Made by a program: the position numbers and the translations under genes
NCBI GenBank assembly: GCA_037133915.1
Contig: JBAXND010000028.1
Span: 1 to 54,917, forward strand
Source of the DNA: Bacteroidota bacterium
GTDB lineage: Bacteria > Bacteroidota > Bacteroidia > Bacteroidales > CAIWKO01
Direction: 5' to 3'
DNA: 54,917 nucleotides
The notes under the pieces: generated by a model
Told to the model about the DNA's origin: nothing
The model's input: the letters and a program-made list of their open reading frames with translations, nothing else
The model's database searches: none
Shown: in pieces, positions 29,201 to 37,180 of the stretch
How positions within the stretch are numbered: position 1 is the stretch's first letter
Layout of the letters: every line of letters begins with the position of its first letter

Positions 29201-29602
29201 TCCCTGAAGACCCATTGTACGGCCATCGTCGGGCGAATACAAGCGTGTGATACCGTATGCGTGAAGCTCATCAAGTTCATCGGGAAGAATAACGCCACCG
29301 CCGCCACCGAATATTTTTATATGCCCGCAGCCTTTTTCATTGAGCAGGTCGAGCATGTATTTGTAGAATTCAATGTGCCCGCCCTGATAGGACGTGACAG
29401 CAATCGCCTGTGCATCTTCCTGAACTGCGCAATCAACAATATCAATCACGGTTCGGTTATGTCCGAGGTGTATTACTTCAGCGCCTGATGACTGGAATAT
29501 ACGGCGCATGATGTTGATGGACGCGTCGTGCCCGTCGAAAAGTGAGGTGGCCGTTACAATGCGCACCAAATTCGTAGGTTTATATGGTTCTGTTGTCTGC
29601 AT
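26222..29602 (-). CDS. icmF: Fused isobutyryl-CoA mutase (B12 domain + MeaB-like GTPase + mutase)
   Basis: 1126 residues in the IcmF architecture. The N-terminal B12-binding domain (~1-140) has [18 protein letters not shown]. The central MeaB-type G-protein chaperone (~190-420) has P-loop [47 protein letters not shown] and NKFDKRG. A linker and the C-terminal TIM-barrel mutase (~550-1126) follow, with [20 protein letters not shown] and [16 protein letters not shown]. It carries Phe (FPFKR, ~570) and Gln (QAQNTCIFS, ~775) where methylmalonyl-CoA mutases have Tyr and Arg; this pair is the known signature of isobutyryl-CoA specificity. The enzyme interconverts isobutyryl- and n-butyryl-CoA with adenosylcobalamin, and its GTPase guards cofactor loading. 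The B12 motif reads DGHDAS. The ATG at 29602 precedes the B12 domain by the usual ~20 residues. Confidence 0.95.
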   Translation of the reverse strand: MQTTEPYKPTNLVRIVTATSLFDGHDASINIMRRIFQSSGAEVIHLGHNRTVIDIVDCAVQEDAQAIAVTSYQGGHIEFYKYMLDLLNEKGCGHIKIFGGGGGVILPDELDELHAYGITRLYSPDDGRTMGLQGMINDVLQKSDYPTGKEVAVDFELLKKGDTNTLARFISTAENNPELIKDALVKTAQLADSSKIPVLGITGTGGAGKSSLVDELVRRFLDDIPDAKIAIISVDPSKRKTGGALLGDRIRMNSISTPRVYMRSMATRQSNLAMSKYVKDALNIVKCADFGLIILETSGIGQSDTEIIDHSNLAMYVMTPDFGAATQLEKIDMLDFADIIALNKFDKRGAPDALNQVRKQFQRNHLLWEAALDTMPVYGTIASQFNDPGTNRLYKALLLKIKEKTGVEFPSKLAETHEMSEKINIIPPQRVRYLSEITESVRSYNQWAIQQSEIAQKLQGVIQTISMVNGSKDAHKAESLAELERQKTTLEEQLDKHCKKILEGWEHRKDALKADFYSYKVRDKEVKVKTFTESLSHLRIPRISMPSYTGWGEILRWCLKENVPGEFPYAAGVFPFKREGEDPTRMFAGEGGPERTNKRFHYVSHGLPAKRLSTAFDSVTLYGDDPHIRPDIYGKIGNSGVSICCLDDAKKLYSGFDLADPKTSVSMTINGPAPIMTAFFMNAAIDQQCEKYIRANGLEKEVDKKIEDFYKSKGTQRPRYQGELPEGNDGLGLMLLGITGDKVLPKDVYEKIKIETLCSVRGTVQADILKEDQAQNTCIFSTDFSLKLMGDVQEFFIENLIRNFYSVSISGYHIAEAGANPISQLAFTLANGFTYVEYYASRGMDINKFAPNLSFFFSNGLDPEFSVIGRVARLIWAKAMKLKYKANDRSQMLKYHIQTSGRSLHAQEIDFNDIRTTLQALYAIYDNCNSLHTNAYDEAITTPTEESVRRAMAIQLIINHELGQAKNQNPLQGSFIIEELTDLVEEAVMAEFDRINERGGVLGAMETMYQRNKIQEESLYYEMLKHKGELPIMGVNTFLSSKGSPTTLPGEVIRATEEEKQYQIAMIAELHKTNADVAQPMLSEMNEAILKNKNVFGLLMEIVKYCSLGQITETLFDVGGQYRRNM

Positions 29603-29626
29603 TATAATATAATAGTGTTATTAACG

Positions 29627-29634
29627 CAAAAATA
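29627..29634 (-). promoter_or_regulatory. Probable icmF -7 promoter box
   Basis: On the minus strand this reads TATTTTTG, matching TAnnTTTG, 24 bp upstream of the icmF start codon. No TTTG is seen at the -33 position, so it is weaker than the rpsF promoter. No cobalamin riboswitch is visible nearby. Confidence 0.4.
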
Positions 29635-29703
29635 GCAAAAAATATCGGTATGAATAGTGTTAATTATCAGCCGATTTCAAAAGGAATGTTTGTAACACAA
29701 AGT

Positions 29704-29782
29704 TAATTTGAAAATTAGTCAATTTGAAAGATGCCTGTCCGCCTTTGGCGGAAAAATCCGGCAATGATGTAATTTGAAAATT
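29704..29782. repeat. Composite intergenic repeat: palindrome flanked by 13-bp direct repeats
   Basis: TAATTTGAAAATT occurs at 29704-29716 and again at 29770-29782. Between them lies TCCGCCTTTGGCGGA (29738-29752), a perfect hairpin with a 3-nt loop. This looks like a dispersed intergenic element of the Bacteroidota, but only one copy is in the window. Confidence 0.5.
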
Positions 29783-29849
29783 GAACGATTCAGCAAACGG
29801 ACAATTCAATCATTTATCTTTCTCGACTTGTGGTTCTTGGTTAATATCC

Positions 29850-29985
29850 TCATGTCCAAAAAATGGCAAATTTAGGACATGAAGAAAATCTCATGGGTAA
29901 GAAACGGACATGAGAATACGTTCATGTCCAAAAAATGGCAAAATTTGGACATGAACAAAAAGTCATGGGTAAGAAACGGACATGA
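29850..29985. repeat. Fic-flanking repeat, left pair (copies 1 and 2)
   Basis: Two 64-bp copies at 29850-29913 and 29922-29985, separated by 8 bp (period 72). Each has TCATGTCC, 17 bp, GGACATGA, then 23 bp including TCATGGGTAAGAAAC and a second GGACATGA. The outward GGACATGA of copy 1 and the TCATGTCC of copy 2 also form a perfect 8-bp stem with an 8-nt loop. Copy 2 ends 5 bp before the Fic stop codon. The same 136-bp arrangement is repeated in direct orientation at 31150-31285. Confidence 0.95.
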
Positions 29986-29990
29986 TTGAA

Positions 29991-31127
29991 TCAACCTTTT
30001 TTCAAAAGGTCATAGAATTTTTTATAGATATAGATGGTTTCTTTGCCTCTTTCTTCTGATTCCAGAATACCTTCTTTTTCAAGACTTTTGAGATAGTGTG
30101 AGGCTGTTTTTCTGTTCATCTTCATGTTATTTACCAAAAATTCGATTTTGCAATAGGGCTGAATAAACAGTTGTTCTACCAGGTCTTTGGAATACATCTT
30201 CGGGAATTTCTTCTGAATCTGATGTTGTGTTTTTAAGAACAATGCCTGAATCTGATTGATTTGCTCAATTGTTTCTCTTGAGGTTGCTTCAACAGCTTTA
30301 AGCATATAAAGTATCCATGCATGCCAGTTTCCTTTAGTTCTTACTTCCTGTAAGTAACGGTAATATTCTTTTTTGTTTTTAATGATGTAGGCGCTCAGAT
30401 AGAGGATGGGCTCATCAAGCAATCCTTTCAATACGAGATAAATTACATTGATGATGCGTCCTGTGCGACCGTTTCCGTCGTAAAAAGGGTGAATGCTTTC
30501 GAACTGATAATGTTGAATGGCCATTTTAATCAGGGGCGACAGGTTCTCATCATATTCATTCATATATCCTTCCAGATTGCGCATCAACCGTATAATATCC
30601 TTGTGATTGTCGGGTGGTGTGTAGACAATCTGATTGCTGGAGCCGCTTACAAGTGCTGTTCCGGGCAGTTTTCGAAGACCGGCGTCATTTTCTTCCAGTT
30701 CGCGCTGAATGGCAATAATACCATTGGTATTTAAAAAGCCTTTTTGCTTTACAAGTTTTGTCCCTGATAACAGGGCTTCACGGTAACGTAACACTTCTTT
30801 GGTTGCTGCGTCCGGTTTTGCTGATTTTGCAGCCAGTGCCTGATATATCTTGTCGTGAGTTGTGATTACGTTTTCAATTTCTGAACTGGCCCGCGCTTCC
30901 TTGAGGACAACGGCATTCAGCAATATCGATGGATTAGGCAGGGTTCGGGCAAGACCTTTAAGTTCTGCCAGTGCTACAGCCGCTTTGCTTTCCTGACGCA
31001 ATATATCAATAGTCTCGAGTGTTACATCTTTTGGTGGCAAAAACGGCAGTTCATTGAATGGTTTTTTCACGTTTAATTCGGGTTTCATTTCAGCGGAACC
31101 TCCGCGTACAATCTTATTTTTTTCCAT
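29991..31127 (-). CDS. Fic-domain protein (AMPylase-type) with winged-helix C-terminus
   Basis: A 378-residue Fic/DOC protein. The N-terminal Fic_N region (~15-110) contains the self-inhibitory helix motif SSEIEN (S/T-x-x-x-E-N/G), so this is a class II enzyme whose nucleotide site is blocked by its own N-terminus. The core active-site loop IHPFYDGNGRTGRI (HxFx[D/E]GNGRxxR) is intact, with His as catalytic base, and YTPPDNHKDI resembles the substrate-binding flap. The C-terminal ~75 residues (EFLVNNMKMNRKTASHYLKSLEKEGILESEERGKETIYIY) form a winged helix-turn-helix. Fic enzymes usually transfer AMP to target proteins; the target here is unknown. Both sides of the gene carry paired 64-bp repeats, 22 bp before the start and 5 bp after the stop. 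Autoregulation through the winged helix is inference. Confidence 0.92.
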   Translation of the reverse strand: MEKNKIVRGGSAEMKPELNVKKPFNELPFLPPKDVTLETIDILRQESKAAVALAELKGLARTLPNPSILLNAVVLKEARASSEIENVITTHDKIYQALAAKSAKPDAATKEVLRYREALLSGTKLVKQKGFLNTNGIIAIQRELEENDAGLRKLPGTALVSGSSNQIVYTPPDNHKDIIRLMRNLEGYMNEYDENLSPLIKMAIQHYQFESIHPFYDGNGRTGRIINVIYLVLKGLLDEPILYLSAYIIKNKKEYYRYLQEVRTKGNWHAWILYMLKAVEATSRETIEQINQIQALFLKTQHQIQKKFPKMYSKDLVEQLFIQPYCKIEFLVNNMKMNRKTASHYLKSLEKEGILESEERGKETIYIYKKFYDLLKKG

Positions 31128-31149
31128 GATTTATTAGTTATTTGTTTTT

Positions 31150-31285
31150 TCATGTCCAAAAATAGGGAAAAATTGGACATGAACAAAATGTCATGGATAA
31201 GAAACGGACGTGAGTAGATGCTCATGTCCAAAAAATGGCAAAATTTGGACATGAAGAAAATGTCATGGGTAAGAAACGGACATGA
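31150..31285. repeat. Fic-flanking repeat, right pair (copies 3 and 4)
   Basis: Two 64-bp copies at 31150-31213 and 31222-31285 with an 8-bp spacer, same orientation and layout as the left pair. Copy 4 differs from copy 2 at only 2 of 64 positions; copies 1 and 3 are more diverged (copy 3 has GGACGTGA in its second half-site). Copy 3 lies 22 bp upstream of the Fic start codon, so it could be an operator or a structured leader. The pairs are exactly 1300 bp apart. Confidence 0.95.
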
Positions 31286-31311
31286 GAAATAATAGCGTTT
31301 TTACTACAGTA

Positions 31312-32556
31312 TCAGAGCATTTCGTCGGCAACCATATATCCATGTGCCGTTGCGTAGATGAAGCTTCGGGTATATCCTGAGCAATCACCTGCAAATTTTA
31401 TATGATTAAAAAGGCTGTTACTGAGTTTGTTTGAGTAGAACTTGATTTCGGGAGCATAAACCAGATTGTCATCGTTGGTAATGCCGGGAACCACCGTATT
31501 GAGGTTATCCAGAAAATCGATGATGCTTTCAATGATACGACGCGGGTAGGCAAGGTTAATGTCGCCCATTATGTATTTAGAACTGTCGAGCGTTGGCAAT
31601 ACGCGATACATTCTTTTCGTGCGTTTTGAATTCCTGAAATCGCGGTATGTTTGTAGTATCAGTTTATCCTGTCCTGCAAGAATATTGGTGAGTTTGGCAA
31701 TATGTGAACCATAGCCGATTGGATCGTTGAAGGGTTGGGTGAGTTCTACTGTTGTGAGCACGGCAAAATTGGTATTCTTGCTTTTTTCTTTTGAGTTTGC
31801 ATGTCCGTTAACGGTTACAAAATCGCCGTAATTTTCAACCACCACAAAGCCTGATGGATTGTTGCAGAAAGTACGAACCATGTAGCCGGTGCGGCTTCTG
31901 TACCGAACCTTGAATTCATACATTTCACGGTTCAAATCTTCTACAATATGATTAGGCAGCTCAAAGCGGATGCCGAAGTCAAGTTTAGTGTTTTCAAGGA
32001 CAAGGTCAGGATACCTGGCAATGGTGGATTTGATGAGTTTATGTCCGCTTCTGCCAACGCATACCACGGCTTTATCAAAACGGTCCTTCCCGTCAAGGAT
32101 AACGCCCTCGCCATCAATTTCAACCCTTTCAACGTTGCTGTTGAAATGGAATTTTACATTACCGTCTTCAATAAAATAATTATAAATATTTTGCAGCACC
32201 ATTTGCAACTGATCGGTACCGAGATGGTAAAAATCGGCTGCAACCGGCTGAAATCCTTTATCGTAGAACTGTTTGTAATAGCCGCTTTCGTGAAATGAAC
32301 GACCGGTTTCGTAAAATCCGTTTCCTGTACGCGAAATGTAAAAATCAACGAGTTGCTTTTGCAGCGCCGGCTCTATGAACATGTCGCCTCCCATTTCGGC
32401 AGAAACAAAGAGTTTACCATCGGCCCGGACTCCTGAAATTCCTGATGCAAATATGTCAGGACTTTTTTCATAAACATGCAATTCATGTCCTGCGCCCATC
32501 ATGCGTTCAATAAAACCGATGGCGGCAGCTCCAAATCCTATAATCGCTATTTTCAT
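31312..32556 (-). CDS. FAD-dependent dehydrogenase (COG2509-like)
   Basis: A 414-residue flavoprotein. It has an N-terminal FAD-binding Rossmann motif (MKIAIIGFGAAAIGFIERMMGAG, then HVYEKSP), a central VVCVGRSGHKLI motif, and the C-terminal FAD-contact segment IKFAGDCSGYTRSFIYATAHGYMVAD. Similar proteins are annotated as NAD(FAD)-utilising dehydrogenases with no established substrate. It starts 21 bp after the stop of the upstream kinase gene on the same strand, suggesting a two-gene operon. ATG start at 32556 sits directly before the nucleotide-binding motif. Substrate and pathway unknown. Confidence 0.82.
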   Translation of the reverse strand: MKIAIIGFGAAAIGFIERMMGAGHELHVYEKSPDIFASGISGVRADGKLFVSAEMGGDMFIEPALQKQLVDFYISRTGNGFYETGRSFHESGYYKQFYDKGFQPVAADFYHLGTDQLQMVLQNIYNYFIEDGNVKFHFNSNVERVEIDGEGVILDGKDRFDKAVVCVGRSGHKLIKSTIARYPDLVLENTKLDFGIRFELPNHIVEDLNREMYEFKVRYRSRTGYMVRTFCNNPSGFVVVENYGDFVTVNGHANSKEKSKNTNFAVLTTVELTQPFNDPIGYGSHIAKLTNILAGQDKLILQTYRDFRNSKRTKRMYRVLPTLDSSKYIMGDINLAYPRRIIESIIDFLDNLNTVVPGITNDDNLVYAPEIKFYSNKLSNSLFNHIKFAGDCSGYTRSFIYATAHGYMVADEML

Positions 32557-32577
32557 TGTTGCGGATTGTAATGATTT

Positions 32578-33471
32578 TTACGAAAAAATATCGGGTAATT
32601 CGCTGAATTTTATCTTATGGTGCTGTTCCCATTCTTTCACTGCATTTTTTCTTGCAAGCGAAAGGATTTTTAGTTTCCCGGTCTTACCGGCCTCTGGTTT
32701 GAAGACAAAAACGGGCAGCAGATGCTTCCCCTCATTGATTGCCTTACTTACAACCAAATGATTACCGGCAATGATGAAACTTCTGCCAAGGCTCAGCAGC
32801 AATGCCTGCCCAAGACCTGCTTCTGTTTCGGGTTTGGGTGCATCTGATAACAAAGTGCTGATATTTGCCGTTGGTAACAGCGATGACGGTGAAAGCCAGA
32901 AAACGTTGTAGGGCTTTCCGTTCTTCCATAAATTGAACTGGCTGATGATAGTCCCGGCAACTTCTTCGGGCGTGGCTGTGGTAGTTTCGACAACGAGATC
33001 GTAATTAGACATGTCCGAATAATCTATGTCATAATAACTTTTAAAACGGTTCAGCTCGCTGGTACGGCGGTCCAGAATTTTCTGTTTGGCTTCTCTGACG
33101 CTTTTATAACTCTCGCTGGTACGCGTGTCATTGAAGATGCGGGTTGCGGCAATATCGGTATCGGCAAGCAGATAAATTTTAAATGTTTCGGGTGCAAAGT
33201 GCCACGCTAATCGGGAATCAAAAATGATGGAACGCTCGTCTTTGCCCAACTGGCTTATTCTTCCGTCGATTTCGTCGTCAATTTCGGGATGCGTTTCGGT
33301 ATATTTATTTAATTCAAGAGTGGTCATGCCATGCTTTGAGGCAATTTCACGCTGAATGCCACCTGTGCTCACAATCGGAAATCCGGTTTGTTGCTCAAGC
33401 AGTTTACAAACAGCACTCTTACCACTGCCCAGATCGCCGGTGACTGATATTTTTGGAAATAATTTTATCAT
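32578..33471 (-). CDS. Cytidylate-kinase-like P-loop kinase with an extra C-terminal domain
   Basis: 297 residues. Residues 1-~185 are a P-loop nucleotide kinase: FPKISVTGDLGSGKSAVCKLL (Walker A), VSTGGIQREIASKHGMTTLELNKYTETHPEIDDEIDGR resembling cytidylate-kinase-like proteins, and a lid-like segment RIFNDTRTSESYKSVREAKQKILDRR. The C-terminal ~110 residues are not part of a standard kinase; GRSFIIAGNHLVVSKAINEGKHLLPVFVF resembles the core of ParB/sulfiredoxin-fold domains, and the tail has KEWEQHHKIKFSELPDIFS. It is followed at 21 bp by the FAD dehydrogenase gene. A plain CMP-kinase role is doubtful given the extra domain; substrate unknown. Confidence 0.75.
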   Translation of the reverse strand: MIKLFPKISVTGDLGSGKSAVCKLLEQQTGFPIVSTGGIQREIASKHGMTTLELNKYTETHPEIDDEIDGRISQLGKDERSIIFDSRLAWHFAPETFKIYLLADTDIAATRIFNDTRTSESYKSVREAKQKILDRRTSELNRFKSYYDIDYSDMSNYDLVVETTTATPEEVAGTIISQFNLWKNGKPYNVFWLSPSSLLPTANISTLLSDAPKPETEAGLGQALLLSLGRSFIIAGNHLVVSKAINEGKHLLPVFVFKPEAGKTGKLKILSLARKNAVKEWEQHHKIKFSELPDIFS

Positions 33472-33493
33472 GGGGAATTATTTTGACTATTCG

Positions 33494-33501
33494 CAAAAAT
33501 A
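33494..33501 (-). promoter_or_regulatory. Probable -7 box of the kinase/FAD-dehydrogenase operon
   Basis: Minus strand reads TATTTTTG (TAnnTTTG), 22 bp upstream of the kinase start. No clear -33 TTTG. Confidence 0.4.
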
Positions 33502-33637
33502 GGTAAAGACGGCAAGAAAACTAAGACCGCGGTTAAAATTATTATTAAATATTTTATAATGTGGCGACCCTCTATACCTAGAGCCTCCTAGGCAGGGAAA
33601 AGGCAGAAAAGACTACGGCTGCTTTCTGAAATTTATC

Positions 33638-33670
33638 TTTTGCAGAAATGGTATATCTGACTTACTTTTG
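33638..33670 (+). promoter_or_regulatory. Probable glyA promoter
   Basis: TTTG (33638-33641), 21-bp spacer, TACTTTTG (33663-33670), 41 bp upstream of the glyA ATG. The spacer is slightly longer than in the rpsF promoter. Confidence 0.55.
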
Positions 33671-33711
33671 CATCGTTATCTGAATTAATCATCCTGAAAA
33701 TTTTCGTTTTT

Positions 33712-34989
33712 ATGAAAAGAGATAAACAGATTTTTGACCTTATTGAGATGGAGCGTCAGCGCCAGCTTGGTGGCATTGAACTTATTGCTTCCGAGAATTT
33801 TGTGAGTGACCAGGTGCTGCAGGCCATGGGCTCGTGTATGACTAACAAATATGCCGAAGGCTATCCCGGCAAAAGGTATTATGGCGGGTGCCAGATTGTT
33901 GATCAGAGTGAGCAGATTGCAATTGACCGGCTTAAAGAATTGTTTGGTGCGGAATATGCCAACGTACAGCCACATTCGGGAGCTCAGGCCAATATGGCTG
34001 CTTTTCTTGCCTGTCTAAAGCCGGGCGATACGTTCATGGGATTGAATCTTTCGCATGGCGGCCACCTTTCACACGGTTCTCCGGTGAATTTTTCGGGAAT
34101 GTATTTCAACGCAATTTCATACGGCGTGGAAGAGGAAACCGGCATGGTGGATTATGATAAAATGGAAGAACTGGCTCTGAAAGAAAAGCCAAAACTCTTG
34201 CTGGCAGGCGCTTCTGCGTATTCACGCGACTGGGATTACAAACGCATGCGTGAAATTGCCGATAAAATTGGCGCCATTCTAATGGCTGATATCGCTCATC
34301 CTGCCGGACTGATTGCCGGCGGTATCCTGAATAACCCGGTACCATATTGTCATATTATTACTTCAACAACACACAAAACGCTGCGCGGCCCAAGAGGCGG
34401 TATTATCATTGTGGGTAAAGATTTCGAAAACTGGTGGGGCGTTAAAACTCCGAAAGGCGAGACCAAAATGATGTCTGCAATGCTCGATTCTGCTGTATTC
34501 CCCGGAGTACAGGGCGGTCCGTTGGAGCATATAATTGCCGCTAAAGCTGTGGCTTTTGGCGAATGCCTTTCCGATGAGTACAAACAGTATGTGATGCAGG
34601 TCAAGAAAAATGCTGCGGTAATGTCGAAGTGCTTTGTTGATAAAGGTTACAAAGTAATAAGCGGCGGAACCGACAACCATCTTATGCTGATTGACCTTCG
34701 TACTAAATTTCCTGATATTACAGGAAAACAAGTTGAAAATACGTTGGTTCGTGCTGAAATTACCGTGAATAAAAACATGGTTCCGTTCGACAGTCGCACA
34801 CCATTTACTACATCGGGTTTGCGCGTTGGAACACCTGCTGTTACTACCCGTGGGATGAAAGAAGAACACATGCCCGTCATCGTAGATCTGATTGATGAGG
34901 TGATAAGCCACATTGAAGATGAAAAAGTGATTTCGTGGGTAAAAGAACGCGTACACACCCTTACCAAAGATATGCCGCTCTTCGCATAA
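33712..34989 (+). CDS. glyA: Serine hydroxymethyltransferase
   Basis: Interconverts serine plus tetrahydrofolate and glycine plus 5,10-methylene-tetrahydrofolate; the main one-carbon entry point, cytosolic and PLP-dependent. 425 residues, the usual bacterial length. Clear family blocks: [90 protein letters not shown] and the PLP-lysine segment [13 protein letters not shown] (Lys near residue 222). It ends in a hairpin terminator shared with the convergent gene. Confidence 0.97.
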   Translation: MKRDKQIFDLIEMERQRQLGGIELIASENFVSDQVLQAMGSCMTNKYAEGYPGKRYYGGCQIVDQSEQIAIDRLKELFGAEYANVQPHSGAQANMAAFLACLKPGDTFMGLNLSHGGHLSHGSPVNFSGMYFNAISYGVEEETGMVDYDKMEELALKEKPKLLLAGASAYSRDWDYKRMREIADKIGAILMADIAHPAGLIAGGILNNPVPYCHIITSTTHKTLRGPRGGIIIVGKDFENWWGVKTPKGETKMMSAMLDSAVFPGVQGGPLEHIIAAKAVAFGECLSDEYKQYVMQVKKNAAVMSKCFVDKGYKVISGGTDNHLMLIDLRTKFPDITGKQVENTLVRAEITVNKNMVPFDSRTPFTTSGLRVGTPAVTTRGMKEEHMPVIVDLIDEVISHIEDEKVISWVKERVHTLTKDMPLFA

Positions 34990-35008
34990 TAGTTGTTCTC
35001 AAAAAAAT

Positions 35009-35059
35009 CACCCCTTCTGTTTCCCGCTAATACCGGGCAGAAGGGGTGAACTGTTTTTT
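35009..35059. terminator. Bidirectional terminator between glyA and the convergent secreted-protein gene
   Basis: Perfect 11-bp stem CACCCCTTCTG (35009-35019) and CAGAAGGGGTG (35038-35048), with an inner CCCG/CGGG pairing, an A-run before the left arm (35001-35007) and a T-run after the right arm (35054-35059). It lies 19 bp after the glyA stop and 19 bp before the end of the minus-strand gene, so it can serve both. Confidence 0.9.
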
Positions 35060-35067
35060 ATAATTCC

Positions 35068-36339
35068 TTATTCTATCACAATCTTTTTTGTGATAACACC
35101 TGTTTCTGTAAAGATTCGTGCCATATAGATTCCCGGTTTCAGGGCCGACAGGTCAATGCGGTTCGTTTGTTTATCTGAACGAATATTCATTACACTCTGA
35201 CCATTGAGGGTTAAAATCTGTATTTCGGAAGTTCCCTTTTCGGAAGTAATGATATTTAACATGCCGTTTTGAACGGGATTCGGGAAGATGTTTGCAAGCT
35301 CTTTCTGATTTTCAGGCACGGATGAAAGGCTGTCTTTGCTTACATAATAACCAATGTCAAAAGCCCAGGAAACCGATGATGTCATGCGGTCGTTTCGCCA
35401 GCTGTTCGAGCCGGTATACATGGTATACCGCACTTCTTTACGCAAGTAATTTGTGGCTGAATATCCGGCATAAGGGTCAACAAAAATGTGCGGGTCGGCA
35501 TTCACATCATCCGTTGAATACAATCCGACGCGGAATGAATTGACGGTTTGTGTTTCTGTGCCGCTGTATGAATAACCCATATCGCCAAAACTGTATGGCT
35601 GACCGGGAACAAAGCTGAGTGAAAGTCCAACCACTTTATTTCCCGTAACATTCAAACCAACAGGAAACGTGATATACTTGCCCAGATTATTGGTTGAATC
35701 CTGCGGACCAAGTACATATTTTATTACCTGTTTTGAAGGAGCCGTCATACGGCACTTATAACCGAACTGCTCCGGGTCGCCGTAAACTTTTGGCGGGCTC
35801 ATATGAAAAGTGTCCGGTGTAAAAGTATAAATGGTATGTCCGAATTCTGGAGCGAAGGTGGGTGTACCGAATTCTATTTCGGCAATCAGCGTATCGGTTC
35901 CGGAGTTTACCTTGGTGTACCATGCAAGTACAAAAACAGAATCCACGGTATAATCATACCCATCGTCGATGGGCGCTACGTTCTGTGATGAATCAAACAT
36001 GGGTGAATAGGGGTCAAGTACGCCGCCAACGCCCATGAGCCAGTGATGCTGAATGGTGCCCGACGATTCATATAATACGGTTGAATCGGGCATAATAAGA
36101 TTTGCATAATGCGTAACCGCTGCGCCTCCTGCGTAATAATAATCGAGCAGATTCCACGATGGGATAAGCCAGCCTACGGCTTCACTTTTTTGTGGGGATT
36201 GCTTGAAATGTTTCATCATGGCTGCACGGTCTATTGCCTGTTCGGGTCCCATGGGCTTCAGAACTTCCGGCCCTGAAAATTGCCCGAAACAGAAATTCTG
36301 AATCGCAATAAATGCTATAAGAATGAATATTTTTCTCAT
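35068..36339 (-). CDS. Secreted protein with T9SS type A sorting domain
   Basis: 423 residues. It has a signal peptide (MRKIFILIAFIAIQNFCFGQ), a central beta-rich ectodomain of about 300 residues with no recognised catalytic motif (WSLIPSW-like start, several DYTVDSVFVLAWY, GHTIYTFTPDTFHM and KVVGLSLSFVPG strands), and a C-terminal Por-secretion domain from NIFPNPVQNGMLNIITS to GIYMARIFTETGVITKKIVIE. It is therefore exported by the type IX system and probably surface-attached or released. Its own consensus promoter lies about 55-85 bp upstream of the start. Function unknown. Confidence 0.88.
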   Translation of the reverse strand: MRKIFILIAFIAIQNFCFGQFSGPEVLKPMGPEQAIDRAAMMKHFKQSPQKSEAVGWLIPSWNLLDYYYAGGAAVTHYANLIMPDSTVLYESSGTIQHHWLMGVGGVLDPYSPMFDSSQNVAPIDDGYDYTVDSVFVLAWYTKVNSGTDTLIAEIEFGTPTFAPEFGHTIYTFTPDTFHMSPPKVYGDPEQFGYKCRMTAPSKQVIKYVLGPQDSTNNLGKYITFPVGLNVTGNKVVGLSLSFVPGQPYSFGDMGYSYSGTETQTVNSFRVGLYSTDDVNADPHIFVDPYAGYSATNYLRKEVRYTMYTGSNSWRNDRMTSSVSWAFDIGYYVSKDSLSSVPENQKELANIFPNPVQNGMLNIITSEKGTSEIQILTLNGQSVMNIRSDKQTNRIDLSALKPGIYMARIFTETGVITKKIVIE

Positions 36340-36394
36340 AAATGTTAGATTTTGTTTATTGAATATTATGAAAATGTGAACCGTCTGTGAATAA

Positions 36395-36425
36395 CAAAGA
36401 TAGTAAAACAGAAGGGCGAATCAAA
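36395..36425 (-). promoter_or_regulatory. Promoter of the secreted T9SS protein
   Basis: Read on the minus strand: TTTG (36425-36422), 19-bp spacer, TATCTTTG (36402-36395). This is a perfect Bacteroidota consensus with the same spacing as the rpsF promoter, about 55 bp upstream of the start codon. Confidence 0.75.
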
Positions 36426-36621
36426 CAGAATGAATATGACGGGATTGAATTATTATATATTCAGATGATAAGAAAGGCAAAATATATATAATGTATCGAA
36501 AAGAAAATCAGATGTTTGACTTGTGCTTGCACAGGGTTAATGATTATATATAGAACTGGATAGTTAATAAATACGTTAACAACTGTGGACGAACACCTAT
36601 ATATTGGGTATAAAACTAAAA

Positions 36622-36629
36622 TATTTTTG
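36622..36629 (+). promoter_or_regulatory. Possible -7 box directly before the SixA-like gene
   Basis: TATTTTTG (TAnnTTTG) ends 5 bp before the ATG at 36635. If used, transcription would begin at or very near the start codon, giving a leaderless or nearly leaderless mRNA. No TTTG lies at the proper distance upstream (a TTGG is 15 bp away), so this is tentative. Confidence 0.3.
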
Positions 36630-36634
36630 CCTGC

Positions 36635-37126
36635 ATGAAGAAACTATTTCTGGCGAGACATGGTAAGTCATCATTGGGGGACCCGGATGCTGCCGATCAT
36701 GAAAGAGCGTTGCTTACAGTTGGTGTCAACAACACTAAAAAGATTCAGCAATATATCGGTAAGAAAGAGATTTCTTTTGACCTTATCATCAGCAGCTATG
36801 CTCTTCGCGCACTGGAAACTGCGAAGCTGCTTGCCGAAGCAGCCGATTATCCTCAGAATGCCATTAAGATTGATCACCGGATGTATGAGGCTGTTGAAGA
36901 TGTAATTTACAGAGTACTTGCAGAAATTGACGATACAAAAGAGAATGTATTGCTGGTAGGACATAATCCTACGCTTACACAGTTTGTGAATATTTATCTG
37001 AAGCCACGTATCGATAACATGCCTACTTCGGGCTTTGTATGCATCAGTTTTAATACAGAATCGTGGAATGAAATACCATTGTCAAAAGGGACGGTTGATT
37101 TTATGGTTACACCACAGACATTATAA
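36635..37126 (+). CDS. SixA-type histidine phosphatase
   Basis: 163 residues of the histidine phosphatase (phosphoglycerate-mutase-like) superfamily. It has the N-terminal catalytic RHG motif (LFLARHGKSS), SSYALRALETAKLLAE with the second Arg, and LLVGHNPTLTQFV with the second catalytic His. The small size, lacking inserted lid domains, matches SixA, which dephosphorylates phosphohistidine in signalling or phosphotransfer proteins. The real substrate cannot be read from the sequence. Monocistronic: a terminator follows 54 bp after the stop. Confidence 0.87.
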   Translation: MKKLFLARHGKSSLGDPDAADHERALLTVGVNNTKKIQQYIGKKEISFDLIISSYALRALETAKLLAEAADYPQNAIKIDHRMYEAVEDVIYRVLAEIDDTKENVLLVGHNPTLTQFVNIYLKPRIDNMPTSGFVCISFNTESWNEIPLSKGTVDFMVTPQTL

Positions 37127-37180
37127 AATTTAGGGCGCTGAGAATTGATCAATGTTCATGTTAGATTTAGGGAGGCGAAG

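Larger units (their letters stand above)
29603..29849. other. AT-rich spacer upstream of icmF with a small composite repeat
   Basis: This is the part of the icmF-Fic spacer outside the Fic-flanking repeats. It contains a probable icmF -7 box (29627-29634) and a composite repeat (29704-29782) made of a palindrome flanked by two identical 13-bp sequences. No open frame or RNA gene is supported. Confidence 0.6.

Noticed and set aside
33577..33593. Short palindrome CCTAG-AGCCTC-CTAGG upstream of glyA
   Set aside because: Only a 5-bp stem, no repeat elsewhere in the window, and no link to a promoter; likely chance.
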